Shown here: positions 8,339-16,965 of the stretch, piece after piece | Layout: each line of letters opens with the position of its first letter | Position numbering within the stretch: the first letter of the stretch is position 1 | Assembly: GCF_000745345.1 (NCBI RefSeq) | Contig: NZ_JQNR01000005.1 | Location: forward strand, 2,542,001-2,606,000 | From: Actinacidiphila yeochonensis CN732 | Lineage (GTDB): Bacteria; Actinomycetota; Actinomycetes; Streptomycetales; Streptomycetaceae | Reading direction: 5' to 3' | DNA length: 64,000 nt | Notes under the pieces: generated by a model | Seen by the model: only the letters and a program-made list of their open reading frames with translations | What the model was told of the DNA's origin: nothing | Databases searched by the model: none | Program-made: the position numbers and the translations under genes

Positions 8339-9088
8339 CTACAGCTCCACCAGGACGGCGGTCGCGTCGTCGTGGGCCTTGCCCGGGGCGGGCCGCTCGG
8401 CCTCCAGCGCGCGCACCCGGGCGATCAGCGCCCCGGGCCCGGCCCCGCGCAGCAGCCCGAACGCGCCGGCCCAGCCGTCCGTCCGGTAGACCTCGACCGA
8501 CCGCGCGGCACCGTCGGTGAGCGCCGCCAGCGCCCGTACCCGGTCGCGCGGCACGCTGCCCGTGACCGCCTTGGCCGCCACCGCCGGGTCGGCGGCGGCC
8601 GTGAAGAAGCCGCCCTCGCGGTTGCGCAGCGGCGCCAGCCGCACCCCGCGCTCCCGCAGCCGGTCGATCCGGTCGTCCAGGACGGCGGTGACCGTGCCGT
8701 CCGGTCCGGCCAGCAGCAGCGCCGAGTCCGACAGCACGAGGTACTCGACGGCGGCCTCGTCCCAGCGCGCCGCCACCACCGTGGCCTGCGGCGTGAGCTG
8801 GTGAGAAAGATCACACGTTCCCTCGTGGGCCTGGGCGGTGCGGGCCACGGCAGCCGCCAGGCAGTCCGCCAGCGGCGCTTCGCGGCGGGCCGCCAGCTCC
8901 AGCAGGGCGCCGCCCAGCCGCGCGGCGAACCACGGGACCGAGTGGACGCAGCCGCCGTTGCCGGGAGGCGGGGTGACGCCGTCCAGCAGTACCAGCGCGC
9001 CACCGCCGTCCGCGGGGACCGCCACCGACACGAAGTCCTCGTTGGGCACGTCGGGGCTGCCGGGCTCGGTCGCCGTCTCGATCCGCAT
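8339..9088 (-). CDS. PP2C-like protein phosphatase domain protein
   Basis: Protein of 249 aa from ATG 9088. It begins MRIETATEPGSPDVPNEDF and contains ALVLLDGVTPP, LVLSDSALLLA and, near the end, AHDDATAVLVEL. This order (N-terminal NEDF, central DG, late DD) matches the metal-binding acids of PP2C/SpoIIE-type Ser/Thr phosphatases, though overall similarity is weak. A longer frame to 9232 runs through a CAGCCG repeat that would encode an implausible Cys-Gly run, so the shorter start is preferred. No clear Shine-Dalgarno is present. Target unknown. Confidence 0.7.
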   Translation of the reverse strand: MRIETATEPGSPDVPNEDFVSVAVPADGGGALVLLDGVTPPPGNGGCVHSVPWFAARLGGALLELAARREAPLADCLAAAVARTAQAHEGTCDLSHQLTPQATVVAARWDEAAVEYLVLSDSALLLAGPDGTVTAVLDDRIDRLRERGVRLAPLRNREGGFFTAAADPAVAAKAVTGSVPRDRVRALAALTDGAARSVEVYRTDGWAGAFGLLRGAGPGALIARVRALEAERPAPGKAHDDATAVLVEL

Positions 9089-9101
9089 GCGCCCAGTCTG
9101 G

Positions 9102-9149
9102 CAGCCGCAGCCGCAGCCGCAGCCGCAGCCGCAGCCGCAGCCGCAGCCC
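9102..9149. repeat. CAGCCG hexanucleotide tandem repeat
   Basis: Seven perfect copies of CAGCCG plus a partial eighth, 14 to 60 bp upstream of the PP2C-like start codon and so within its leader or promoter. Such tracts change copy number by slippage. Confidence 0.9.
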
Positions 9150-9585
9150 GGCCCCGGACCGGCCCCGCCCGCCGCGCTCCGCCACACCCCAGCGCGCGGC
9201 AGCCGCCGAGCGCCCGCGCGCGTCGGGGCCATTCGCGCCGGGAGCGCTCACGCCGGGGACGGTTCACGCCGGGGACGGTTCGCGCCGAAGGCTTCGGCGG
9301 CGGCGCGAGGGCGGCCGGGGTGGGTGTCCACGGGTGGCAGGTGCGCGGCAGGCCGGCGGCTGGACGAGTGCCAGGACGGCTGGCTGGACGCGTGGTTGAG
9401 GATGACCGCGGCAGAAGCGGCCGGTCAACGCCCTCTGGGGATTCACTCGTTCGGGTGTCCGAAGGGAGGACGCCTGGCCCCTTCCCCACCAGGGCTGCAA
9501 GGGTCGGAGGGCTCCATGCGCACCGTCGCACCCTGCCCGGCACCGACCGGGACCCCACCGCGAGACCGGAAGGCGAGCCCCCACG
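9150..9585. other. Intergenic region before the conservon
   Basis: No gene is visible. It holds a 16-bp direct repeat (9248-9263 and 9264-9279, unit TCACGCCGGGGACGGT) and, just before it, a GGGAGCGCTCAC stretch that partly resembles a LacI-type operator. The promoter of cvnA must lie here but no clear -35/-10 pair stands out. Confidence 0.5.
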
Positions 9586-12462
9586 TTGCGTGAACGACGT
9601 CCCAGGCGCCGCGAACGGCGGGTCAGGCAGCGCATGCTGGCCGCCCTGCTGGCCTGCTCCGCCGCCCTGCTGGCCGCCGGGGCGCCCGGCGTCGCTCTGG
9701 CGGCCGGCGACCTGTCCGCGGCCCAGGACCGGGTGGACGCCGCGCACCTCGCCGTCCGGACCACCGTCCTGGCGCACGCCGTCGCCGACGAGCGGGACGC
9801 CGCCGCCGTCTCGGCCGCCGCGGGCCGCGCCGTCCTGCCCGCCGCCGACCTGACCCGTACCGACCAGGCGCTCGCCGCCGCCGTCCGGTCCGCCCCCACC
9901 GCGCTGCGCACCGCCCTGGCAGGCCTGTCCGCCGCCCGGCGCACCGCTCTGGCCGCCGGGGACCCGCAGCACGCCCTGACCGCCTACCAGCGCCTGGACG
10001 ACGCCCTGCTGCGCGCCGCCGGCTCCGGCACCGCCCCGCTCAGCCGGGCCGTCGACGCGGCGTCCCTTGAGCACGCCCTGCTCGTCGCCGCCCTGACCGG
10101 CGAGGGCGGGCAGCCGGTGCTGGTGGCCGAGGCGCGGGCCGCACGTGCCCAGGAGCAGGCCGGCCTCGCCGACTTCCGGGCCGCCGCCCCGCCGGCCCTC
10201 GTCGCCCGCTACGACCGCACCGTCGCCGGTGCCGCCGCCACCGAGGCCGAACGCGACACGGCCGCCCTGCTGGCCGGCCCGCGCTCGGCCCGGACGGCCG
10301 GGCCCTGGGCGCCGAGCGGGCCGGGGCGGCGCTCACCGCCCGGCTGGACCTCATGCGGTCCGTCGAGACGGCCTCGGCCGCCGAGGAGGCGGACGCCGCG
10401 GCGGGGCACCGCTCCCACGCCGTCAGCGTCCTCGAACTGCGCTGCGCCCTCGTCGGGTTGTGCCTGCTGCTGCTCGCCGGGGTGCTGGGCACGGTGATCC
10501 GCGGCATCGCCCGGCCGCTGGCCGCCCTGCACCGCTGGGCGCTGGCCGAGCCCGGCAGCGGGCAGGCCCCCAGGGCCACCGGCTGTGACGAGTTCGCCGC
10601 GGTGGCCCGGCGGATCACCACCCTCGCGCAGGAGACGCGCTCCCTGCGCGGCCGGCTCCAGGACCTCGGAACGGCGCGGGCGACGGCGTCGGCCGCGCAC
10701 GCCGCCCTGGCCGCCGAGCACCAGGCGGTACTGCGCTCGCGCGCCGAACTCCTGCGCACCCGCGACGACCTGATGCGCTCCCGGGAGGAGCTGGCGGCAC
10801 GGCTCGGCGAGGTGCTGGCGCGCTCCTCCGTCCACGCCGCACACGTCAACCTGTCGTTGCGCACCCTCGGCCTGGTCGAGCGCCAACTCGTCCTGATCGA
10901 GGAGCTGGAGGAGCACGAGCAGGAGCCGGGACGGCTGGCCGACCTCTTCCGGCTGGACCACTTCGCAGCCCGGATGCGCCGCAACAGCGAGAACCTCCTG
11001 GTGCTCACCGGAACCGAGCACAGCCACGGCGCCAGCGCCCGGCCGGTGCCGCTGATCGACGTGGCCCGCGCCGCCATGTCGGAGGCCGAGCGGTACGACC
11101 GGGTGCGGATCACCTCGGTGCCCGAGGCGCGGGTGGCCGGCCGGGCAGCCGACGACGTCAGCCACCTGGTGGCCGAACTCCTCGACAACGCCTCCGCGTT
11201 CTCCGCGGCCACCGCCGACATCCACCTCGCCGGGTGGGTGCTGGACAGCGGCGAGGTGGCGCTGTCCGTCGAGGACTCCGGCATCGGCCTGTCCATGGAG
11301 CGCGCCGCCGAGCTCAACGTGATGCTCGCGGACCCCGACCCGGCGCCGCCCGGCGGGGCGGCCGGGATCGGCCTCTACGTGGTGTCCCGGCTGGCCCACC
11401 GGCACGGCGTACGGGTCGAGTTGCGGCCTCAGCCGACCGGCGGCACCCTCGCCGTGGTGGTGCTGCCGCAGGTGCTGGTGCTCCACCTCGACCCGCTCAC
11501 CTCCGTGGCGCCCGCCCCGGGCGACGCCTCCTCCGCCCCGGAGCGGCTCCAGGAGGCGGCCTGGCAGCAGGCGCCGGGGCTGCCCCCGAGCCACCTCGCG
11601 GCCCGCCTCCCGGGCCAGGGCCGGGTCGAGGACCAACTGCCGCCGCCCGCGCCCTTCCAGGCCCCCGCCTCGTCCCCTGTGGCCCCTTCCACGCTGTGGC
11701 AGGCGTACCCGGCGGTTCCCGCCGAGCCGGCCCCCGCCGACCCGGCGCCGCCCTCGGCACCCGTGGCCCGGAGCCGCCCCGGCACGCCGAACCGATGCCC
11801 CCGCGGCCGGGACGGGGGCCCCGCCGAATCCGATCGCCCCCGCGGTGCCCGCCGGGTACGCCGTCCCCGCTGCGCCCGCCGTCCCCGCCGCGCCCGCCGA
11901 GCACGCGCGGGCGCGGCCGGAGCCGGACGCGCTGCCGCGCCGGGTGCGCCAGGCCACCGGGATGCACGCCGACCGCCCCGAGGCGGCCGCGTCGCGTCGC
12001 GCCGGCCCGGTGGACGCGAACGGCCTGCGCCGCCAACTGGTGGGCCTCCAGAGGGGATTGGTCGAGGGACGCCGCGACGCGGAGCTGGAGGCCCGCGGCG
12101 AGGCCGGGCCCCGCGAGCGGCGCCCCGGTGCGGCCAGGGCCGGCGGCTCGCCCGAGCCGGTCGCGGCCGTACCCGCGCCGCCCGCCTCACCCGCGCCGCC
12201 CGCGCCCGGCGCGATCGCGTCCTCGCTGGTGCCGTCCGCCGCGCCGGAGCGCGACGGCCTGCCCCGGCGGGACACCGCGCCCGCCCGGGGCCCGGCCCAG
12301 GCCCCGTCCCAAGTCCCGGCCCCGGGGCAGCAGCAGGCACCCGTCCCGGCCCAACCGTCGGGAGAGGGACGGACGTTGGAAACGGCGCGGGGCGCGGAGC
12401 CCGGCGGCCGGCACCGGGGGACGACCCGTCCCGGAGACACCGCCGAGGAGGCGAACCGTTGA
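9586..12462 (+). pseudogene. cvnA: CvnA-type sensor kinase with two frame breaks
   Basis: First gene of a conservon: a membrane nitrate/sulfonate-type sensor with a GHKL ATPase that works with the Roadblock protein and the Ras-like GTPase downstream. Segment 1 (9586 to about 10280) encodes the signal/TM region and an Ala-rich helical extracellular domain. Segment 2 (about 10280-11770) lies in another frame and encodes TM LLLLAGVLGTVIRGIARPL, HAMP, coiled coil and ATPase (N box ELLDNASAFS, G box AGIGLYVVSRLA). Segment 3 (about 11770-12462) returns to the first frame with the tail LPRRVRQATGMHA...LRRQLVGLQRGL. The shifts compensate. Either real mutations or indels in G/C runs. Stop overlaps the cvnB start. 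Confidence 0.85.
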
Positions 12463-12959
12463 ACGCGGCCAGCACACACAGTTCCGTACTGAGCAGCGAG
12501 GCGAGCGGCCTCCAGTGGCTGCTGGAGGACTTCGTGGAGGAGGTGCCCGGCGTCCGCTCGGTCGCCGTGGTCTCCTCCGACGGCCTGCCGCTGCTGAGTT
12601 CGCAGCCGGACCCGGTCCCGGCCAGGGACCCGGCGGGCCAGGGTGACGGTCCGCGGATGGACCTGGCCGCCGTGGTCTCCGGCCTGGCCTCGCTCACCGT
12701 GGGGGCGGCGCGGCTGATGGACGGCGGCGCCGTACGGCAGACCACCGTCGCGATGGACGGCGGGGTGCTCGCCGTCATGTCGATCAGCGACGGCTCGCTG
12801 CTGGGCGTCCACGCCGCCGCCGACTGCGACCTGAGCGTGGTCGCCTACAACATGGCCCGCTTCGTCGGCCGGGCCGGCCACGCGCTCACCCCCGCGATCC
12901 GGGGCGAGTTGCGGAACGCGATGGAGAACGGCACCGTCACCCCGGAGCGTGGCCGTTGA
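12459..12959 (+). CDS. cvnB: CvnB, Roadblock/LC7-domain protein
   Basis: Roadblock/LC7 protein of 166 aa that couples the CvnA sensor to the CvnD GTPase. The domain is recognisable from LQWLLEDFVEEVPGVRSVAVVSSDGLPLL through MDLAAVVSGLASL and VMSISDGSLLGVHAAADCDLSVVAYNMARFVGRAG. Start TTG 12459 overlaps the cvnA stop (TTGA), indicating translational coupling. Normal length. Confidence 0.93.
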   Translation: MNAASTHSSVLSSEASGLQWLLEDFVEEVPGVRSVAVVSSDGLPLLSSQPDPVPARDPAGQGDGPRMDLAAVVSGLASLTVGAARLMDGGAVRQTTVAMDGGVLAVMSISDGSLLGVHAAADCDLSVVAYNMARFVGRAGHALTPAIRGELRNAMENGTVTPERGR

Positions 12960-13372
12960 TGCGGGCGGTACCCGTGGCACCACCGTTCCCGCAGCGCCCG
13001 GTGGCGGATCGCCGGACCGCCAGGGTCCGGCCCTACGTCCTCACCGGAGGGCGCACACGATTCGGACACGTGCTGCTGGTCGAGACTTTCGTGGCTACGA
13101 TCGATCGGCCGGACGACCAAGCCGCTCTTGCCAGGGGCGGTTGGGTGGAGCGAGTGGTCCCCGAGTTGCAGGCGATCGTCGAACTGTGCCGCAGGATGCG
13201 GTCGGTGGCCGAGATCTCCGCACTGCTGCGGATACCGCTCGGAGTCGTCCGGGTCCTGATCAGCGACCTGGCCGACCAGGGAAGGATTCGCGTGTACGGG
13301 ACCGGGCAAGGGCCCGGCGGCCCCGACCGCGCGCTGCTCGAAAGGGTGCTCAGTGGACTTCGCAGGCTTTGA
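12959..13372 (+). CDS. cvnC: CvnC, DUF742 protein
   Basis: DUF742 protein of 137 aa. It has the family's N-terminal RPYVLTGGRT motif and the winged-helix-like ELCRRMRSVAEISALLRIPLGVVRVLISDLADQGRI segment. Start ATG 12959 overlaps the cvnB stop (TGATG). Third conservon gene; its role is thought to be regulatory within the GTPase complex. Confidence 0.93.
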   Translation: MRAVPVAPPFPQRPVADRRTARVRPYVLTGGRTRFGHVLLVETFVATIDRPDDQAALARGGWVERVVPELQAIVELCRRMRSVAEISALLRIPLGVVRVLISDLADQGRIRVYGTGQGPGGPDRALLERVLSGLRRL

Positions 13373-13961
13373 CCAGCAGGAGGGCCTGCAGGACTGGCAG
13401 ACGGCCCGCGGCCGCGCGCCGGTCTCCACGAAGATCGTGGTGGCCGGCGGCTTCGGCGTCGGCAAGACCACCTTCGTCGGCGCCATCTCCGAGATCGCTC
13501 CGCTCACCACGGAGGCGGTGATGACCCAGGCCAGCGAGGCGCTCGACGACCTCGCCGCGATCCCGGACAAGACCACCACCACCGTGGCGATGGACTTCGG
13601 CCGGATCACCCTCGAACGGGACCTGGTCCTCTACGTGTTCGGCACCCCGGGGCAGCAGCGGTTCTGGTTCATGTGGGACGACCTGGTGCGCGGCGCGATC
13701 GGCGCGGTGGTGCTCGCCGACACCCGGCGGCTGGCGGACTGCTTCCCGGCACTCGACTACTTCGAGAGCAGCGGCCTGCCCTACGCTGTCGCCGTCAACC
13801 AGTTCGAGGGCACGGCCGAGTACAGTCCGGACGACGTCCGTGACGCGCTCGCCGTTCCCGGCCACATCCCGGTGCTGGTCATCGACGCGCGGGAGCGGCA
13901 CTCCGTGGTGGACGCCCTGCTCGCGCTGGTCACCCACGCCCTGGCCGAGCAGCCCCTGTAA
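13353..13961 (+). CDS. cvnD: CvnD, Ras-like GTP-binding protein
   Basis: Small GTPase of 202 aa. P-loop GGFGVGKTTFVG, switch region TTTTVAMDFGRI, G3 FGTPGQQRFWFMW with Gln in the usual place, and a NQFEG sequence in place of the NKxD base-recognition motif, as usual in CvnD proteins. GTG 13353 starts inside the end of cvnC (20-bp overlap). The conservon acts as a membrane-associated signalling complex resembling a G-protein pathway. Confidence 0.95.
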   Translation: MDFAGFDQQEGLQDWQTARGRAPVSTKIVVAGGFGVGKTTFVGAISEIAPLTTEAVMTQASEALDDLAAIPDKTTTTVAMDFGRITLERDLVLYVFGTPGQQRFWFMWDDLVRGAIGAVVLADTRRLADCFPALDYFESSGLPYAVAVNQFEGTAEYSPDDVRDALAVPGHIPVLVIDARERHSVVDALLALVTHALAEQPL

Positions 13962-14097
13962 CACCGGTGTACGTGCGCCTCCGCCGGCCGTCCGCCGCCG
14001 GGACCGGGCACGCCGAACGGGACGGCCGCCCGGGCCGGCAGCGGCCGGTTCCCGGCGTGTCCTGCCCGTCGACGACCGAAGAAGCGAGCGAGCCGCG

Positions 14098-15393
14098 ATG
14101 CGAAGCATCCTGATCGTCGGAGCCGGCCAGGCCGGCCTGCAACTCGCCCTGGGCCTCCAGGCCCGCGGCTACGACGTCACCGTCATGACCAGCCGGACCG
14201 CCGAGGAGATACGCGCCGGCCGGGTGATGTCGACCCAGTGCATGTTCGCCTCCGCGCTGGCCGTGGAGCGCGGCCTCGGCCTGGACTTCTGGGCGTCGCA
14301 GGCCCCCGAGGTCGGCGGCCTGGGGGTGTCGGTGACCGCGCCGGACGGCACCCGGGCGGTGGACTGGCTGGGGCGGCTGGAGGGCGTCGCCCAGTCGGTG
14401 GACCAGCGGCTGAAGATGGCCGGCTGGCTGGAGGCGTTCGCCGAACGCGGCGGCCGGGTCGTCGTGCACGCCGTCGCCGTCTCCGACCTCGACTGGTTCT
14501 CCCGCGCCTACGACCTGTGCCTGGTGGCGGCCGGCAAGGGCGACCTCGTCTCCGCCTTCGGCCGGAGCGTGACGCGCTCGCCCTACACCGCGCCGCAGCG
14601 GGCGCTGGCCGTCGCCTACGTGCACGGTCTGGAGCCGCGGCCGGAGCACCCGGACCTGGCGGCGGTGCGCTGCAACCTGGTGCCGGGTGTCGGCGAGCTG
14701 TTCGTCATACCGGCACTCACCACCTCCGGGCCCTGCGACATCCTCTTCTGGGAGGCCCTGCCGGGCGGCCCCGCCGACGTCTTCCAGAGCGTCCGGGACC
14801 CCGGCGAGCACCTGCGGCTCACCCTGGAGCTGATGGCCCGGTACGTGCCCTGGGAGCACGCCCGCGCGGCCCGCGTCGAGCTCACCGACGCCGGCGGGAC
14901 CCTCTCCGGACGGTACGCCCCGGTGGTGCGCCGCCCGGTCGCGGAGCTGCCCTCCGGCGGTCTCGCGCTGGGGGTCGCCGACGTGGTCGTCGCCAACGAC
15001 CCCGTCACCGGGCAGGGTTCCAACAACGCGGCCCGCTGCGCCGACGTCTACCTGCGGGCGATCACGGACCGCGGGGACCTGCCCTTCGACCGGGAGTGGA
15101 TGCAGAGCGCGTTCGACGCGTACTGGGCGGTGGCCGAGCCGTCGGTGAAGTGGACCAACGCGATGCTCGCGCCGCCACCGGAGCACGTGCTCGGGCTGAT
15201 CGGCGCGGCGAGCGAACTGCCGCCCGTCGCCGACCGGTTCGCGGGCGGCTTCAACGACCCCGCGGACTTCGAGGAGTGGTTCTTCGAGCCCGAGCGGGCC
15301 GCCGCCTACCTGGACCGGCTGCGGGCCGAAGGCCCCGACGCCGCGCGGGTCCCCACCCCCCGCGCGGAGCCGGACCAGGCGCCGGCTCCGTGA
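14098..15393 (+). CDS. StyA-type flavin monooxygenase (styrene/indole monooxygenase family)
   Basis: FAD-dependent oxygenase of 431 aa. The N-terminal dinucleotide motif is ILIVGAGQAGLQLALGLQARGYDVTV, and the late motif VANDPVTGQGSNNAARCA fits the FAD-phosphate loop of the styrene monooxygenase large subunit group. StyA enzymes need a separate flavin reductase; none is encoded nearby. It follows cvnD by 136 bp on the same strand and could be conservon-linked. Start ATG 14098. Substrate unknown; epoxidation or indole oxidation is only a family precedent. Confidence 0.85.
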   Translation: MRSILIVGAGQAGLQLALGLQARGYDVTVMTSRTAEEIRAGRVMSTQCMFASALAVERGLGLDFWASQAPEVGGLGVSVTAPDGTRAVDWLGRLEGVAQSVDQRLKMAGWLEAFAERGGRVVVHAVAVSDLDWFSRAYDLCLVAAGKGDLVSAFGRSVTRSPYTAPQRALAVAYVHGLEPRPEHPDLAAVRCNLVPGVGELFVIPALTTSGPCDILFWEALPGGPADVFQSVRDPGEHLRLTLELMARYVPWEHARAARVELTDAGGTLSGRYAPVVRRPVAELPSGGLALGVADVVVANDPVTGQGSNNAARCADVYLRAITDRGDLPFDREWMQSAFDAYWAVAEPSVKWTNAMLAPPPEHVLGLIGAASELPPVADRFAGGFNDPADFEEWFFEPERAAAYLDRLRAEGPDAARVPTPRAEPDQAPAP

Positions 15394-15420
15394 GGGGCGG
15401 CTCCGGCCCGGCGGACAGCC

Positions 15421-15457
15421 GCGCGCCGGCCCGGGCCGCCCCGGGGCCGGCGCGGGG
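15421..15457. terminator. G/C hairpin between convergent genes
   Basis: GCGCCGGCCC faces GGGGCCGGCGC across a short centre, between the convergent monooxygenase and NlpC/P60 genes. A likely bidirectional terminator without a U tract. Confidence 0.5.
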
Positions 15458-15476
15458 CCGGAAGGCGGGCGGTGGG

Positions 15477-16664
15477 CTACTCCTTGACGCCCTGCGCGCC
15501 GGTGGCCGGCATGCCGAACGGCGTGCCCTGGTCCGTGTCGGCGCCCAGGTCCGGGGCGGTCCAGCCGGCCAGGGGCGGCTGCGCCGAGTCGGGGCGGACG
15601 GCACCGAGGACCGGGTTGGCGGCGATGGGCGCGACCTTGATGTCGGCGCCCGGCCGCGGCGCCTCGACGACCATGCCGTCGCCGGCGTAGATCGCGACGT
15701 GGGTGGCGCCCTTGAAGTAGATCACCAGGTCGCCCGGGCGCAGCAGGGCCAGCGGCACGTGCGGCAGCCGCTGCCACTGCTCCTGGCTGGTGCGCGGGAT
15801 CACCGTCCCGGCGTGCGCCCACGCCTGCGATGTCAGCCCGGAGCAGTCGAAGGAGTCCGGCCCCTGGGCGCCCCACTGGTAGGGCTTGCCGACCTGGGTG
15901 AGGGCGTAGTCCAGGGCCCGGGCGCCGACCTTGGAGGGGGTGCGCAGCGCGGGGTCGTCGCCGAGGGCCTTGGAGTCCATCAACGCGCTCTGCGCCTTGT
16001 CGGTGTCGGCCTGCTCCAGCGCCTGGAGCTGGTCGATCTGCACCCCGGTGAGCCCGGCGAGGGTGGTCTCCACCTGGTCCAGACGGGTCTGGACGGTCTT
16101 CTTCCGCGCCGCCGCGGTGCTCTGGGCGTGCTCGGCGCCGTCCAGGGCCTTCTGCGCCTGGGTGTTGAGCTGCGCGAGGCGGGCCTGGCCGTGCGCGAGC
16201 CGGGCCAGCACGGACTTCTGCTGGCCGACGAGCTGGGCCGCCACGTGCTGGCTGCCGAAGAACTCCTGCGGGCTCATGCCCCCGAGGAACGACAGGTAGG
16301 GCGAGAGGCCGCCGTCCCGGTACATCTGGTTGGCCATCAGGCCGAGCTGGGTGCGGGCGTCGGCCACCGCGGTCCGCTGGGCGGCCAGTCGGGCGTCGGC
16401 GGTGCGGGCGGCGGCGCGCAGCCGGTCGGCCGTCTCCTTGGCCTGGTCGTACGCCTGGGTCGCGGCCTCGGTCTGCTCGTAGTCCGTGTGCAGTTGGGTG
16501 AGCATCTGGGACAGCGGCACCTGGGGGGCGGCCGGCGGGTCGTAGGGCCGGGCGGCCGCGGACCGGGCCGCGGTCAGCGACAGGGCGGCCGCGGCGAGCA
16601 GCGTGCCGCAGGCCAGGGCGGGGCGGCGCAGCCGGGCTGCTGCGGGCCTTCGGGTCGCTGACAT
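15477..16664 (-). CDS. Secreted NlpC/P60 peptidoglycan endopeptidase
   Basis: Exported 395-aa cell-wall hydrolase. A signal peptide (RRPALACGTLLAAAALSLTA) precedes a long coiled-coil region (about 60-250, rich in heptad Leu/Ala), typical of RipA-like enzymes. The C-terminal NlpC/P60 domain has catalytic Cys in DSFDCSGLTSQAW and His in ATHVAIYAGDGMVVEAP, with the preceding VGKPYQWGAQGP. It cleaves within peptide stems (D-Glu to diamino acid in the family). Start ATG 16664 has GAGGG close upstream; the frame is open to 16718. The tail continues past the domain with a Pro/Ala-rich stretch. Confidence 0.92.
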   Translation of the reverse strand: MSATRRPAAARLRRPALACGTLLAAAALSLTAARSAAARPYDPPAAPQVPLSQMLTQLHTDYEQTEAATQAYDQAKETADRLRAAARTADARLAAQRTAVADARTQLGLMANQMYRDGGLSPYLSFLGGMSPQEFFGSQHVAAQLVGQQKSVLARLAHGQARLAQLNTQAQKALDGAEHAQSTAAARKKTVQTRLDQVETTLAGLTGVQIDQLQALEQADTDKAQSALMDSKALGDDPALRTPSKVGARALDYALTQVGKPYQWGAQGPDSFDCSGLTSQAWAHAGTVIPRTSQEQWQRLPHVPLALLRPGDLVIYFKGATHVAIYAGDGMVVEAPRPGADIKVAPIAANPVLGAVRPDSAQPPLAGWTAPDLGADTDQGTPFGMPATGAQGVKE

Positions 16665-16965
16665 TCCCTCATCTCCCTGAGTACCGGCGGGTAGCTGGCG
16701 GTCAGGCGAGCCAATCACAAATAGTCATATCTTCGACAGAGGGTGTCGGCGATTCCTCCCCATCTGGTCACCCCGACGGGTGATGCGGACTGCCCCGCGA
16801 CCACCTCGGGCCGTCGGCACGCCGCTCGCGGGCGCACGGGCAGGCGGGCGTGTACGGCGCGGGTACGGGGTGCCGACCGGGTGCGGACATGGGCGTACGG
16901 CCCGGTCACCGCCCTCGGAACCGGGCCGTACGCGTCCTGGGGCCCGCCCGGAGGCGGCGCCGGGG
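16665..16965. other. Intergenic region upstream of the NlpC/P60 gene
   Basis: No gene seen. The part next to the start (16700-16745) is locally A/T-rich (ATAGTCATATC), so the promoter probably sits there. I looked for the c-di-AMP (ydaO-type) riboswitch known before some actinobacterial hydrolase genes but did not recognise its conserved core. Confidence 0.4.

Noticed and set aside
16665..16760. c-di-AMP (ydaO) riboswitch before the NlpC/P60 gene
   Set aside because: The leader is short and the conserved core of the motif could not be found.
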